DNA of 46,957 bases, from NCBI GenBank assembly GCA_027365175.1, contig DAHXNY010000007.1, positions 1 to 46,957 of the forward strand. Reading direction: 5' to 3'. The first letter of the stretch is position 1. Every line of letters begins with the position of its first letter. The translations under genes were made by a program, and so were the position numbers. The stretch is from Microcaldota archaeon (GTDB taxonomy: Archaea; Micrarchaeota; Micrarchaeia; Micrarchaeales; CABMGC01). This document shows, one piece after another, positions 33,607-41,117 of the stretch. The notes beneath the pieces are model-generated. The model was not told the DNA's origin. It saw nothing but the letters and a program-made list of their open reading frames with translations, and did not search any database.

Positions 33607-33956
33607 ATAAAAATGAAATCTTTTCTTGCGAGCTGCTTTTCAAGGTGCTCTCTAATAGTACCAGGCTGAAAATCGCCGCGTCTCTGATTGGAGGCAAGAA
33701 ATCAGTAAGCGAGATCTGCACTGAAACAGGGACAGACCAGGCAAGAGTTTCGCACGAGCTGCGCTGCCTTACCGTCTGTGGTCTTGTTGACTTTGCAAGA
33801 GATGGGAAACAGGTGATATACTCGCTAAACAGGGAGACGGTGTTGCCCATACTAGAAGCTGCAGGAGAGCATGTTAAAAGATTCGGCGACAGGATGGGCA
33901 GCTGCGATATAATATCGGAAGCCAAGAGGGTGAAGACCGGCGATGTCACATTATAA
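33603..33956 (+). CDS. ArsR-family metal-responsive repressor
   Basis: 117 residues with the winged helix of ArsR/SmtB repressors: LLFKVLSNSTRLKIAASLIGGKKSVSEICTETGTDQARVSHELRCLTVCGLVDFARDGKQVIYSL. Cysteines at 9, 39, 55, 59 and 101 could bind metal; C39 lies where ArsR has its ELCVC motif. It heads the operon with merA, so it is probably the mercury sensor, taking the place of MerR. The two inverted repeats at its promoter are its likely operators. The stop overlaps the next gene by 14 bp. Confidence 0.85.
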   Translation: MNKNEIFSCELLFKVLSNSTRLKIAASLIGGKKSVSEICTETGTDQARVSHELRCLTVCGLVDFARDGKQVIYSLNRETVLPILEAAGEHVKRFGDRMGSCDIISEAKRVKTGDVTL

Positions 33957-34476
33957 AATTGCGTATTTAGGTATGGTGCGTGCTGCAATCAATCAAATGC
34001 TTAGAAAGAGGAGGTATCTGTCGGCTTTCATCGCACTGACCGTGCTGCTGTTCTTTGCATATGCATACCTCTTCTCATATTTTGCGTTTGGCATTTTGTT
34101 TTTTGGGAAACTTTACCCTGCATTCGTGGTGCTAATCTCAATTATAATAAGCGTATTGTTGTCCTTGGTTTTGACGCTAAATGCCTATTCTTTAAGCAAT
34201 TATCAGAGATCTTACAAACAGGTTGGCTTGCCTTCGATGTCTGTCATCTTATCTGCTTCACTTAGTTTATGCTGTGGCACAGTAATACCTTCGCTGTTGG
34301 CTGTTTTTGGTGCATCGACCCCTTTCATTCTATCAAACGGCGGAAAGATTGAGGGCTTCTTTTCCACCTTTGAGATACCGCTTATAGCCATTTCTATTAT
34401 TCTGCTGCTCTTTAGTTTATACATGGTTTCTAAAAGCATATGTGACGTGTGCAAGATAAAAAGCGAATTGAAATAA
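33943..34476 (+). CDS. MerT-like four-helix membrane protein
   Basis: 177 residues with about four membrane helices (26-48, 57-81, 100-125, 143-163). The third helix has SASLSLCCGTVIPSLLAVFGAS, with vicinal cysteines 110-111, as in MerT, where a Cys pair in the membrane accepts Hg(II). A second pair, CDVC (167-170), ends the protein. Sequence similarity to MerT beyond this motif is weak, so the role as mercury transporter rests on the Cys pair and on merA two genes downstream. A thiol-oxidoreductase partner of the next gene is the alternative. Confidence 0.6.
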   Translation: MSHYKIAYLGMVRAAINQMLRKRRYLSAFIALTVLLFFAYAYLFSYFAFGILFFGKLYPAFVVLISIIISVLLSLVLTLNAYSLSNYQRSYKQVGLPSMSVILSASLSLCCGTVIPSLLAVFGASTPFILSNGGKIEGFFSTFEIPLIAISIILLLFSLYMVSKSICDVCKIKSELK

Positions 34477-34488
34477 TATGGTAGTGCT

Positions 34489-35178
34489 ATGGAATTTATC
34501 AAAAAACAAATAAAATGCAAAACCTGCAGCAAGGAATTTGAAACCCAAGAAGCATTTAGCCGCCACAATAAAGACGTGCATGATGGAAGCAGCGCTGGTT
34601 CAGCGAGCCACTTACCTCTATCAAAAAAACGAATTTATTTGATATTGGCAGTTGTTATAATTGCAGCTGTAACGATCTTATTGCTAGTCCAAAATATAAA
34701 CGGCAGCAAAAGCAATAAAGCAACATCGCTCGCAACGCAAGGAAACGTTGCTCCGAATTCAACATTTACTTTGTCGAATGGAAGTGTGGCTAGTGTATCA
34801 CAGTACAGGGGCAAAACAGTATTATTGTGGTTCGTAAGCACATGGTGCAGCTCCTGCGCTCAGGGGAACGGGGCAATAGACCAAAACATAAATTTCTTCA
34901 AAAGCAAAAATGTGACCTTGATTGAAGTTGAAACGTACAGGAATCTCGGGTATTCTGGGCCTTCAATAAGCAGTTTCGTGAGCACGTACGCACCGCTGGC
35001 ATATGCAAACAGCTCTATCATTATCGGCGAGTCGAGCTACGGCATGATGACAACATACGACAGCGGGGGCTATCCCGACATATACTATCTGATAGCAAGG
35101 AACGGCACGATAGTGTACATCAGCGGTTCTCCGGCCGCTACGATGGGCAGCCTGAAGGCTGAAATCAATGCGCTATGA
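34489..35178 (+). CDS. Zinc-finger, membrane-anchored thioredoxin-like protein
   Basis: 229 residues in three parts. A C2H2 finger (CKTCSKEFETQEAFSRHNKDVH; C10, C13, H26, H31) faces the cytosol. A membrane helix (about 48-67) follows. Outside is a TlpA-like thioredoxin fold with FTLSNGSVASVSQYRGKTVLLWF and the WCSSC active site (C120, C123). TlpA-type proteins reduce or oxidise thiols outside the membrane. Its place between the MerT-like gene and merA suggests handling of mercury-bound thiols. The finger-plus-thioredoxin layout is unusual. Confidence 0.75.
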   Translation: MEFIKKQIKCKTCSKEFETQEAFSRHNKDVHDGSSAGSASHLPLSKKRIYLILAVVIIAAVTILLLVQNINGSKSNKATSLATQGNVAPNSTFTLSNGSVASVSQYRGKTVLLWFVSTWCSSCAQGNGAIDQNINFFKSKNVTLIEVETYRNLGYSGPSISSFVSTYAPLAYANSSIIIGESSYGMMTTYDSGGYPDIYYLIARNGTIVYISGSPAATMGSLKAEINAL

Positions 35179-35195
35179 TGCTTTGAAGTGATACG

Positions 35196-36611
35196 ATGGA
35201 AGAATTCGACTACGTGATAATAGGGCAGGGATCCGCCGCTTTTTCGGCAGCGATAAAAGCTAACGATCTGGGCATCAAGACCGCGATGGTTGGAAGCAAT
35301 GCCACCGAGGGTGCAGTGCTCGGGGGCACATGCGTCAACGTGGGGTGCGTGCCTAGCAAGAGGATGATAACGGTTGCCTCTTTTCTCCACGAAGTGCGCC
35401 AAAACCGATTTGCAGGGATAGATGCAAAGGTCAACAATGTCAGATACAGAGAAGTAGTTGAAGAGAAGGACAGGCTGGTGGAAAAGTTCAGGACTGAGAA
35501 GTACAAGAACGTCTTGGACAACTTGGAAAATGTGACCTACGTAGAGGAATCAGGATCGTTTATAGATAAGAATACCATAAAAGCGGGGAAGAGAGAGCTG
35601 CATATGAAATATGCGCTAATAGCCACAGGCGCAAGGTCGCAGGTTCCTAAGGTAAAGGGTATCGAAAGAATAAAATACATGACCAATGAAGAGGCTCTCT
35701 CACTCAAGGAGCTGCCCAAATCGTTAATCGTGGTGGGCGGAAGGGCGCTGGGCCTTGAATTTGCGCAGATGTTCGCAAGGTTTGGAGTCAAGGTCACGCT
35801 ACTGCAACGAAGCGACAGGATACTGCCAAACTGGGAGCCTGAGATAAGCAGCCACCTGCGGGAGTATCTTGAAGAAGAAGGAATAAAAATAATCACAAAT
35901 GTAGACTTGAAAGAGCTGGACGAGGTGGACGGCACGAAGCAGGTGTCGTTAGCGGTCAGCGGCAAGCCTACCAATTTTGAGGCAGAGCAGATACTGTTCG
36001 CTACAGGGAGGGTGCCAAACACAGAAGGACTGAACCTTAAAAACGCCGGTGTCGAACTTGACGAAAAGGGATTCGTGAAGATAGACAGGAAAATGAAAAC
36101 AAGCGCAAATAGCATATATGCAGTGGGTGATGCCACCGGCCAACCGATGCTGGAGACGCTCGCCGCAAAGGAGGGCAGTGTGGCTACGGCGAACATATTC
36201 GGAAGCGCAAAGAAGGAGATAAACCTGAACGAAGTGCCGAGCGCGGTTTTCACAGATCCTGAAGCTGCGATGGTCGGAGCTACAGAGGAAGAGGTGCTTA
36301 AGGGCGAAATAAAGTGCGCCTGCAACCCCATAACGTTTGAACTCGTTCCGAAGGCGTCTATAATAGGCGATACAAGGGGAGTAATCAAAATATTGATAGA
36401 CAATAAGACGAAGGTCATATTGGGCGTCCACATACTAGCACCTCATGCCGCAGACCTAATACACGAGGGCGTGCTCGCTGTCAAGCACAAGCTAACGATA
36501 GACGACATTATAGATACTGTGCACGTGTTTCCCACACTTTCAGAATCGATGAAGCTGGCAGCGCAGGCGTTCTACAAAGACATAGGAAGCCTGAGCTGCT
36601 GCACAGAATGA
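35196..36611 (+). CDS. merA: Mercuric reductase
   Basis: 471 residues, pyridine nucleotide-disulphide oxidoreductase. It reduces Hg(II) to volatile Hg(0) with NADPH and FAD. The N-terminus binds FAD (YVIIGQGSAAFSAAI), the redox disulphide is GGTCVNVGCVPSK (C46, C51), the NADPH motif is VVGGRALGLEFAQM, and FATGRVPNTEGL plus YAVGDATGQPML complete FAD binding. The C-terminus, AAQAFYKDIGSLSCCTE, has the vicinal Cys pair that defines MerA and sets it apart from lipoamide dehydrogenase. There is no N-terminal HMA domain, as in other archaeal forms. Confidence 0.95.
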   Translation: MEEFDYVIIGQGSAAFSAAIKANDLGIKTAMVGSNATEGAVLGGTCVNVGCVPSKRMITVASFLHEVRQNRFAGIDAKVNNVRYREVVEEKDRLVEKFRTEKYKNVLDNLENVTYVEESGSFIDKNTIKAGKRELHMKYALIATGARSQVPKVKGIERIKYMTNEEALSLKELPKSLIVVGGRALGLEFAQMFARFGVKVTLLQRSDRILPNWEPEISSHLREYLEEEGIKIITNVDLKELDEVDGTKQVSLAVSGKPTNFEAEQILFATGRVPNTEGLNLKNAGVELDEKGFVKIDRKMKTSANSIYAVGDATGQPMLETLAAKEGSVATANIFGSAKKEINLNEVPSAVFTDPEAAMVGATEEEVLKGEIKCACNPITFELVPKASIIGDTRGVIKILIDNKTKVILGVHILAPHAADLIHEGVLAVKHKLTIDDIIDTVHVFPTLSESMKLAAQAFYKDIGSLSCCTE

Positions 36612-36712
36612 TTATGACCGGAACGATATACGGCGAAAGAGAAGAGAGCATGAGGCACGAATGCGAACGACTCTCGAGCTGGGAACGAGCTAAGATTTTG
36701 GAGAAATCATAA
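36608..36712 (+). CDS. Possible 34-aa peptide overlapping merA stop
   Basis: ATG at 36608 overlaps the merA TGA as ATGA, a common layout for coupled translation. It codes MIMTGTIYGEREESMRHECE and 14 more residues, charged, with a single Cys. It could be the last gene of the mer operon or a chance frame. No homology is recognised. Confidence 0.35.
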   Translation: MIMTGTIYGEREESMRHECERLSSWERAKILEKS

Positions 36713-36905
36713 TGCCGATTGAATCCTCCTGATCATATGAAGCAGAAGTAATACTTTTATCTTTATGCAGGGCGAGGCGCCGGCGCCGAGGTTTCGAGCG
36801 TAGCGAAGAAACCGAGATCGGCGCTGAGCCCACAAGCTTTTACAACGCCAGCTAGCGCGCCTTGAGTTTCCCAGCAGGCTCGGCTACGACAAGGCGTAGT
36901 CGTCC

Positions 36906-37001
36906 ATGCTAAAGCTCATGGCGGCGTTGTTGTTTGTGTTGGTGGTGCTGTTGTTGGCGTTGCCGCTGCTTGCGCTGGCGCTGTTGCTTGTGTTGGCCTA
37001 G
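36906..37001 (+). CDS. Possible 31-aa hydrophobic peptide
   Basis: ATG to TAG in the GC-rich stretch. The product starts MLKLMAALLFVLVV and continues as Leu, Ala and Val with one Pro, to LVLA, a single membrane helix and nothing else. There is no Shine-Dalgarno sequence, and the codons are runs of GTG, CTG, TTG and GCG, so it may instead be low-complexity DNA. It resembles small hydrophobic toxins only in composition. Confidence 0.3.
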   Translation: MLKLMAALLFVLVVLLLALPLLALALLLVLA

Positions 37002-37179
37002 CTAATATTTAGTGCTAAAGCATGAGAGCAGGCTAAAGAGCACGCTAGGGCCCAAGCGGGCTACGGGCGGCTCCGCTAATCGCCGCCCTTCGCCCGCAGA
37101 GTTGGATGAAAATCAACAGATAATAGCACATTTTCCATTCCAAATACATGGAACTCAGATGTAGTAACCTGTCGTCTAG

Positions 37180-37244
37180 ACTACACTACACCTCCCCTCT
37201 GTAAAACTACACATCGATCAGGCGAGGTTTAAGTGTAGTGTAGT
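37180..37244. repeat. 12-bp inverted repeat near 3' end of RNA-ligase remnant
   Basis: ACTACACTACAC (37180-37191) pairs perfectly with GTGTAGTGTAGT (37233-37244) across a 41-nt loop that has a further CTACAC. It follows the stop of the minus-strand gene at 37261, so it may act as a terminator. Confidence 0.55.
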
Positions 37245-37260
37245 AGGAATATTGCTGCCC

Positions 37261-37608
37261 TTATTTCTTCAACATTTTTATTGCTATCGCTACTCTCCTT
37301 CTTCCTCTTATCCTATACGAAACCATCACCTTATTTACTGTGAAGCTTCCGGAAAATCTGAAACCCTTATTCTCCCTCAATGCTCTATTGAAATTCTCCT
37401 TGCTCAGGTCATGATAAGCTAGGGTCATATGCGGTACAAACGGCAAATTGTTTGCTTTATACTTTCGCAACTTCTTGTTTATCCTTTGCCAGAGCGCGCC
37501 AAGTTGCCTGCTTTTGATCACCCTGAGGTATATCACATAATTCATGCGCTTTCCATATCTCTTCATGAAGTATCCAGTGTCCTTTATCTGCACCCTTATG
37601 GGCCTCAT
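37261..37608 (-). pseudogene. 2H phosphoesterase (2'-5' RNA ligase-like), N-terminally truncated
   Basis: 115 residues. The second HxT motif is visible (FVPHMTLAYHDLS), with YVIYLRVIKSRQLGALWQRINKKLR before it and a C-terminal VNKVMVSYRIRGRRRVAIAI. LigT/2'-5' RNA ligase-like proteins have two HxT motifs; the first should be about 60-80 residues further upstream and is absent. The start codon is 20 bp from the IS200/IS605 left-end hairpin, so an insertion removed the 5' part. Confidence 0.65.
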
Positions 37609-37741
37609 TTCTGAGTGAACGGGTAGTCTGAAGGGTCAAGAAACCTAGCAAACGACCGCCCTTCAGGGCGGAGATGAATTGACCCTTCAGTGCAGTCTAG
37701 TCCTGATAACAAAATAAGAGCTTTACGGCAGAGTTTTTCTT

Positions 37742-37787
37742 GGCGGCGGTGCGGCGCGGTTTTGACGCGCCCAGATTTTTCGCCGCC
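37742..37787 (+). promoter_or_regulatory. Nested hairpin before tnpA (A)
   Basis: GGCGGCG (37742-37748) pairs with CGCCGCC (37781-37787), and inside it GGCGCG (37753-37758) pairs with CGCGCC (37766-37771). It ends 11 bp before the tnpA start and would hinder ribosome entry, as reported for IS200 transposases. Confidence 0.6.
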
Positions 37788-37798
37788 GAAGTGAAAAC

Positions 37799-38257
37799 AT
37801 GAATAGTGGAAACTCTATAAATATAAACCATGGTGTTGGGGAGAACAAACACCACCTAGAATGGTGCCCAAAATACAGATTTGAAGTGCTAAGGAATCCG
37901 TACATTTCGCAAGAGATGCAAGGAATTCTTGAACAAATTGCCCACGAAAAAGGTATAATAGTGCACAAGATTGTTGTTGATTCTGATCATGTACACATGT
38001 TCGTATCGATGCCTTTGTGGATGTCTGTTTCGACGGCACTACAGTATTTGAAAGGAATATCTGCATACAAGATTTTCAGACTACATCCAAATTTCAGAAA
38101 GAGATACAGAAAAGGGTCATTCTGGAGTCCCGGACATTTCTCACGAAGTGTGAGTAATGTAACACAATCTGCAGTTGAACATTACATCGACAAACACGAA
38201 TATCCGAAGTTCCTTCCAGGAGATGACAAAGGGCAGATGAAGTTGCATTTCAATTAA
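37799..38257 (+). CDS. tnpA: IS200/IS605 transposase TnpA (A)
   Basis: 152 residues, Y1 transposase that cuts and rejoins single-stranded ends. The HUH motif is DHVHMFVSMP (H64, H66) and the catalytic Tyr is in AVEHYIDKH (Y129). HHLEWCPKYRFEVL at the N-terminus is the IS200 type. It is complete and could be active. No tnpB accompanies it. Confidence 0.93.
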   Translation: MNSGNSININHGVGENKHHLEWCPKYRFEVLRNPYISQEMQGILEQIAHEKGIIVHKIVVDSDHVHMFVSMPLWMSVSTALQYLKGISAYKIFRLHPNFRKRYRKGSFWSPGHFSRSVSNVTQSAVEHYIDKHEYPKFLPGDDKGQMKLHFN

Positions 38258-38269
38258 ACTGCAACGAAG

Positions 38270-38289
38270 CCTCGGGCTTTAGCCCGAGG
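38270..38289 (+). repeat. Right-end hairpin of element A
   Basis: CCTCGGGCTTTAGCCCGAGG is a perfect 9-bp stem with a two-base loop, 13 bp after the tnpA stop. Confidence 0.7.
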
Positions 38290-38290
38290 T

Positions 38291-38533
38291 AATTCACATG
38301 TTAATGTAAATGCAATCAAATCTACTAATGCTTTTTTGGTAGCAAAACATGGTACATTCATATTGGGAAGAAACTATATTTCCACACTCAAAAAGGCAAT
38401 AGCATTGGAGGAATGTGCTAAGTTAAACTACAATGCACTATTATTGTCAAATAAAATAACTCCCCTTGCTACAGAAGATGTTGAAATAATGCATAATTTT
38501 TACATTAATAAATATGCAAATAAAATTAATTAA
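38291..38533 (+). pseudogene. Class II aldolase, C-terminal fragment
   Basis: The frame is open from the insertion-sequence end without a proper start: NAIKSTNAFLVAKHGTFILGRN, then ALEECAKLNYNALLLSNK. The HG motif after LVAKH and the ALEECAKL helix are the C-terminal end of class II aldolase/adducin proteins (such as fuculose-phosphate aldolase). The metal-binding N-terminal two-thirds is missing. Element A evidently inserted in the gene or carried a deletion. Confidence 0.6.
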
Positions 38534-39519
38534 TGTTTTTTAATCTTTATTTTAATAAAATCTGAATCAGCTTCAATACTCGCATCCCCACCTACGGGGA
38601 ATGTCATTATGGGATTAGTGTGGCCAAAGTCAAGTCCACCAATAACTGGAATATCCATCAGCTCTTTTTTCATAGTTACAATACTCCTCAAGATATCTTT
38701 AGTTATGCCTGAAGATTCTTGGAAACGACCTATCATAACGGCTTTTACCTCTTCAAACTTAGGCAAATTGATTAAACCCTGCAAATTTCTACTGAATAAA
38801 TATGGATTTGTTCCCTTATCATCCTCTATAAATAATACGGAATTATTAAAGTCTGGCATAAACGCTGTTCCTTGCAATAAATTAAGCGTGCATAAATTTC
38901 CTCCGAGAATTTTGCCTTCAGCAGAACCATCATTTACAATAAACGGCCCCGTATTATTTATAAATTTCCTGTTTTGCTGATCTGCGTACCATCTATCATC
39001 ACTCCATTCTTTTGAAAAATCTACAAAATAAATCTCATTATTCATAACACATTTTTTAAAATAATCTAATGTATACTCCAATCCCTCCTGCATTCCAAAT
39101 GTGGAAAAAAATGGCCCGTGATATGTAATCATTCCTGTCTTTGCATATATTCCATTAAGTAATGCAGTAATATCAGAATATCCTAAAAATATCTTCGGAT
39201 TATCCTTAATAACCTCGTAGTTCAAATGGCTTAAAATCTCACCGCAGTTATATCCGCCAACCGCCGTAATTATACCTTTCACATTTTTATCTAAAAATGC
39301 AGAATTTATGTCATTTGCTCTGGATTCAATTGGAGAAGAACCAAAAATATCATTTTCCATCGCGTATTCGGCTATGCTGATTTTAAACCCTAGAGATTCC
39401 AACTTTGTCATGGCTAACTCTTGTATCTCTTTAGATATTCTAGCGAGACTATAGGAAGGTGCAACCACTCTTATCTCATCCCCTGGTCTTATTTTTTCAG
39501 GTATTATATCTTTTACCAT
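38530..39519 (-). CDS. S66-family peptidase (MccF/LD-carboxypeptidase)
   Basis: 329 residues. S66 serine peptidase: IRPGDEIRVVAPS, ITAVGGYNCGEILSHLNYE, the nucleophile GYSDITALL (S115), ILGGNLCTLNLLQGT, FIEDDKGTNPY for the Glu and LDFGHTNPIMTFPVGG for the His. Bacterial members cut murein LD-peptides or, as MccF, destroy microcin C-type peptidyl-adenylates. Archaea lack murein, so self-protection against nucleotide-peptide antibiotics, or cleavage of a neighbour's peptides, is more likely. It is AT-rich and probably acquired. Confidence 0.88.
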   Translation of the reverse strand: MVKDIIPEKIRPGDEIRVVAPSYSLARISKEIQELAMTKLESLGFKISIAEYAMENDIFGSSPIESRANDINSAFLDKNVKGIITAVGGYNCGEILSHLNYEVIKDNPKIFLGYSDITALLNGIYAKTGMITYHGPFFSTFGMQEGLEYTLDYFKKCVMNNEIYFVDFSKEWSDDRWYADQQNRKFINNTGPFIVNDGSAEGKILGGNLCTLNLLQGTAFMPDFNNSVLFIEDDKGTNPYLFSRNLQGLINLPKFEEVKAVMIGRFQESSGITKDILRSIVTMKKELMDIPVIGGLDFGHTNPIMTFPVGGDASIEADSDFIKIKIKKH

Positions 39520-39630
39520 CTAATTTCCTCACAATGCACTATAGCACTCCAATAAAGTGATACAACTTTCAGTAATATAAAATCATCACAAATACTGATA
39601 TTCCTTTCCTTCCAATAAAAAGTGACAATT

Positions 39631-39714
39631 ATGTTTGAAGACAGCGGAATAAAGAAGCTCCTCCCTGAATCGGAGAAGCTCGAATGCCACTGCGTGTACA
39701 AGGCAGTATCCTAA
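39631..39714 (+). CDS. Possible 27-aa fragment
   Basis: ATG to TAA coding MFEDSGIKKLLPESEKLECH and seven residues. GC-richer than the genes beside it. Could be the start of a lost gene. Weak support. Confidence 0.25.
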   Translation: MFEDSGIKKLLPESEKLECHCVYKAVS

Positions 39715-39747
39715 AGTTCTCTAATCCGGTTACAAGCAGGGATATCT

Positions 39748-40380
39748 ATGATGATAGTTGTAGATGGCACCGACGGTGTAGGCAAGAGCACACTAAGCAG
39801 GAATCTAGCCACGCATATTGGAAACCCTAAGCAGGCAATAACACATTCTGAAAATACGCTTCTCGGGCCCGTTATCAAGAACATAATGAGAGAGGAACCA
39901 TTAAATCTTGTGGCACGCACTATTCTTTATGCATCTAACCTGAAATATACTTTAGAAAAAATAACCTATGACAAATTATGTTCTAAAGATACACGCTACG
40001 TATTTGACAGGTACATATATCCGACCCTTGCATCTCACAAAGCAATGTCAATATGCTTAAAAGACAGTGAGCCATTAAATATTATTAATAAACTGTTTTT
40101 TGTAGCCATGTCTGAATTTAAAGTACCTAACGCAACATTTTTTCTATACGCAAATAATGAAGAGAGAGCAAAGAGGGTTGAAAGCCGGCATAATAATACT
40201 CTACTTGATAGAATGTCTGGTTCTAAGGAATTAGAACAGGAATTATACTTAGATATTGCAAAATTGCTCAGAGACAAAGGTGCAACAGTCTACGAAATAG
40301 ATACTACTAAATTAACTGCTGACGAAGTAAATAATATATCATTAGAATTACTAAGAGCTTCTAATATGTGCGGTATATAA
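39748..40380 (+). CDS. dTMP-kinase-like P-loop kinase
   Basis: 210 residues. The P-loop is DGTDGVGKSTLS, the DRY-type motif is FDRYIYPTLASH, and the lid region is SRHNNTLLDRM. It looks like thymidylate kinase or a related deoxynucleoside kinase, which phosphorylates a (deoxy)nucleoside monophosphate with ATP. It is AT-rich and far from other nucleotide genes, sitting before the CYTH gene. The latter hints at a shared nucleotide or polyphosphate theme, though this is guesswork. Confidence 0.8.
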   Translation: MMIVVDGTDGVGKSTLSRNLATHIGNPKQAITHSENTLLGPVIKNIMREEPLNLVARTILYASNLKYTLEKITYDKLCSKDTRYVFDRYIYPTLASHKAMSICLKDSEPLNIINKLFFVAMSEFKVPNATFFLYANNEERAKRVESRHNNTLLDRMSGSKELEQELYLDIAKLLRDKGATVYEIDTTKLTADEVNNISLELLRASNMCGI

Positions 40381-40437
40381 TATATTAAGTTACTACTTAA
40401 AATAAACCCTATAGCTTTTTCATGCATATGTGATCCT

Positions 40438-41061
40438 ATGACCAATAATCCTGCACATACTATTAACAAAAAACCTCCTATAGAGATAGAAACAAAGATA
40501 ATAGACATAAACCCGTCAGAAGTAAGAAAGAGGCTTAAACTATGCGGTGCAACTTTTATAAAGAAGATAAATTACCGGATTTTGACCATAAATAAGTATG
40601 AAGCGAAATCCAGAAAGAAGACCATAAGGATAAGAACTGATGGCCAAGAAACTACTATTACTCTAAAAGACAGAAGTCCATTCAGAAAGCATCCATATGA
40701 ATATGAGACTACTATAGCTAGTTTTGAAACCTGTGCAAAGATAATCTCAATTTTCATAGGCGAACTGGAATACTCTGAAAAAACCAGAGAAATATACACT
40801 CTTGGAAGAGCAACAATAGTAATAGATAAATACAAGGATTTACCCTATTACATGGAGATAGAAGCTCCTACCGAAGAGCATGTAAAAATGGCATATGAAA
40901 AACTGGGCAGGCCTGGGAAACAATTTGGAAACTTCTCGACAGGAGAACTTTACAAGCATTACGGATTTACTAGTAAGAAGAAGACCTATGTTAAAAAATA
41001 TGGAATTGTACTGAAAGCTCCCGTAAGGAAGAATAAGCTATCTCATCAAGCACTGGCTTAA
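40438..41061 (+). CDS. CYTH-domain protein (class IV adenylate cyclase/triphosphatase)
   Basis: 207 residues. The ExExK motif is IEIETKI and the strand pattern TIRIRTDGQETTITLKDRSP, PYEYETT, ATIVIDKYKDLPYYMEIEAP matches the CYTH triphosphate tunnel. Such proteins hydrolyse triphosphates (tripolyphosphate, ThTP) or make cAMP. The C-terminus has an extra basic helix (KKKTYVKKYGIVLKAPVRKNK). AT-rich, with 57 bp separating it from the kinase gene. Confidence 0.85.
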   Translation: MTNNPAHTINKKPPIEIETKIIDINPSEVRKRLKLCGATFIKKINYRILTINKYEAKSRKKTIRIRTDGQETTITLKDRSPFRKHPYEYETTIASFETCAKIISIFIGELEYSEKTREIYTLGRATIVIDKYKDLPYYMEIEAPTEEHVKMAYEKLGRPGKQFGNFSTGELYKHYGFTSKKKTYVKKYGIVLKAPVRKNKLSHQALA

Positions 41062-41097
41062 ACATGATTATACTGAATAATTCCTTACCCAACCCAT

Positions 41098-41117
41098 GCC
41101 GCTGGACTTCCAGCGGC
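41098..41117. terminator. GC hairpin after CYTH gene
   Basis: GCCGCTGG-ACTT-CCAGCGGC is a perfect stem with T-poor 3' side, 36 bp after the CYTH stop. It could be a terminator or an insertion-sequence end, as it looks like the right-end hairpins of the tnpA elements. Confidence 0.5.

Larger units (their letters stand above)
36713..37260. other. GC-rich, hairpin-rich stretch without clear gene
   Basis: About 330 bp (36775-37105) is much richer in G+C than its surroundings. It folds into several hairpins: GGCGCCGAGGTTTCG with its partner near 36824, ACGAC/GTCGT at about 36887-36904, and a 16-bp stem with three mismatches (GCGGGCTACGGGCGGC at 37056-37071, partner 37082-37097). TATA-like CTTTTATC lies at about 36755. 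It may be a structured RNA gene. RNase P, SRP and tRNA motifs were looked for and not found. Confidence 0.4.
37628..38289 (+). mobile_element. IS200/IS605-family element A
   Basis: One gene, tnpA, lies between a left-end structure (37628-37690) and a right-end hairpin (38270-38289). The left end is a 12-bp perfect inverted repeat, CTGAAGGGTCAA/TTGACCCTTCAG, enclosing the hairpin CCGCCC-TTCA-GGGCGG. The flanks carry truncated genes on both sides (2H phosphoesterase and aldolase). Exact element borders cannot be set without comparison. Confidence 0.75.

Noticed and set aside
35537-36433. 298-codon open frame antisense to merA
   Set aside because: Ser/Pro/Phe-rich shadow of a GC-patterned coding strand; merA itself has all motifs.
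36775-37105. RNase P RNA or SRP RNA
   Set aside because: Conserved RNase P cores and the SRP helix 8 bases were looked for on both strands and not found.
37180-37244. Possible tRNA
   Set aside because: Stem of tRNA-like length but no T-loop, D-arm or anticodon arm can be placed.
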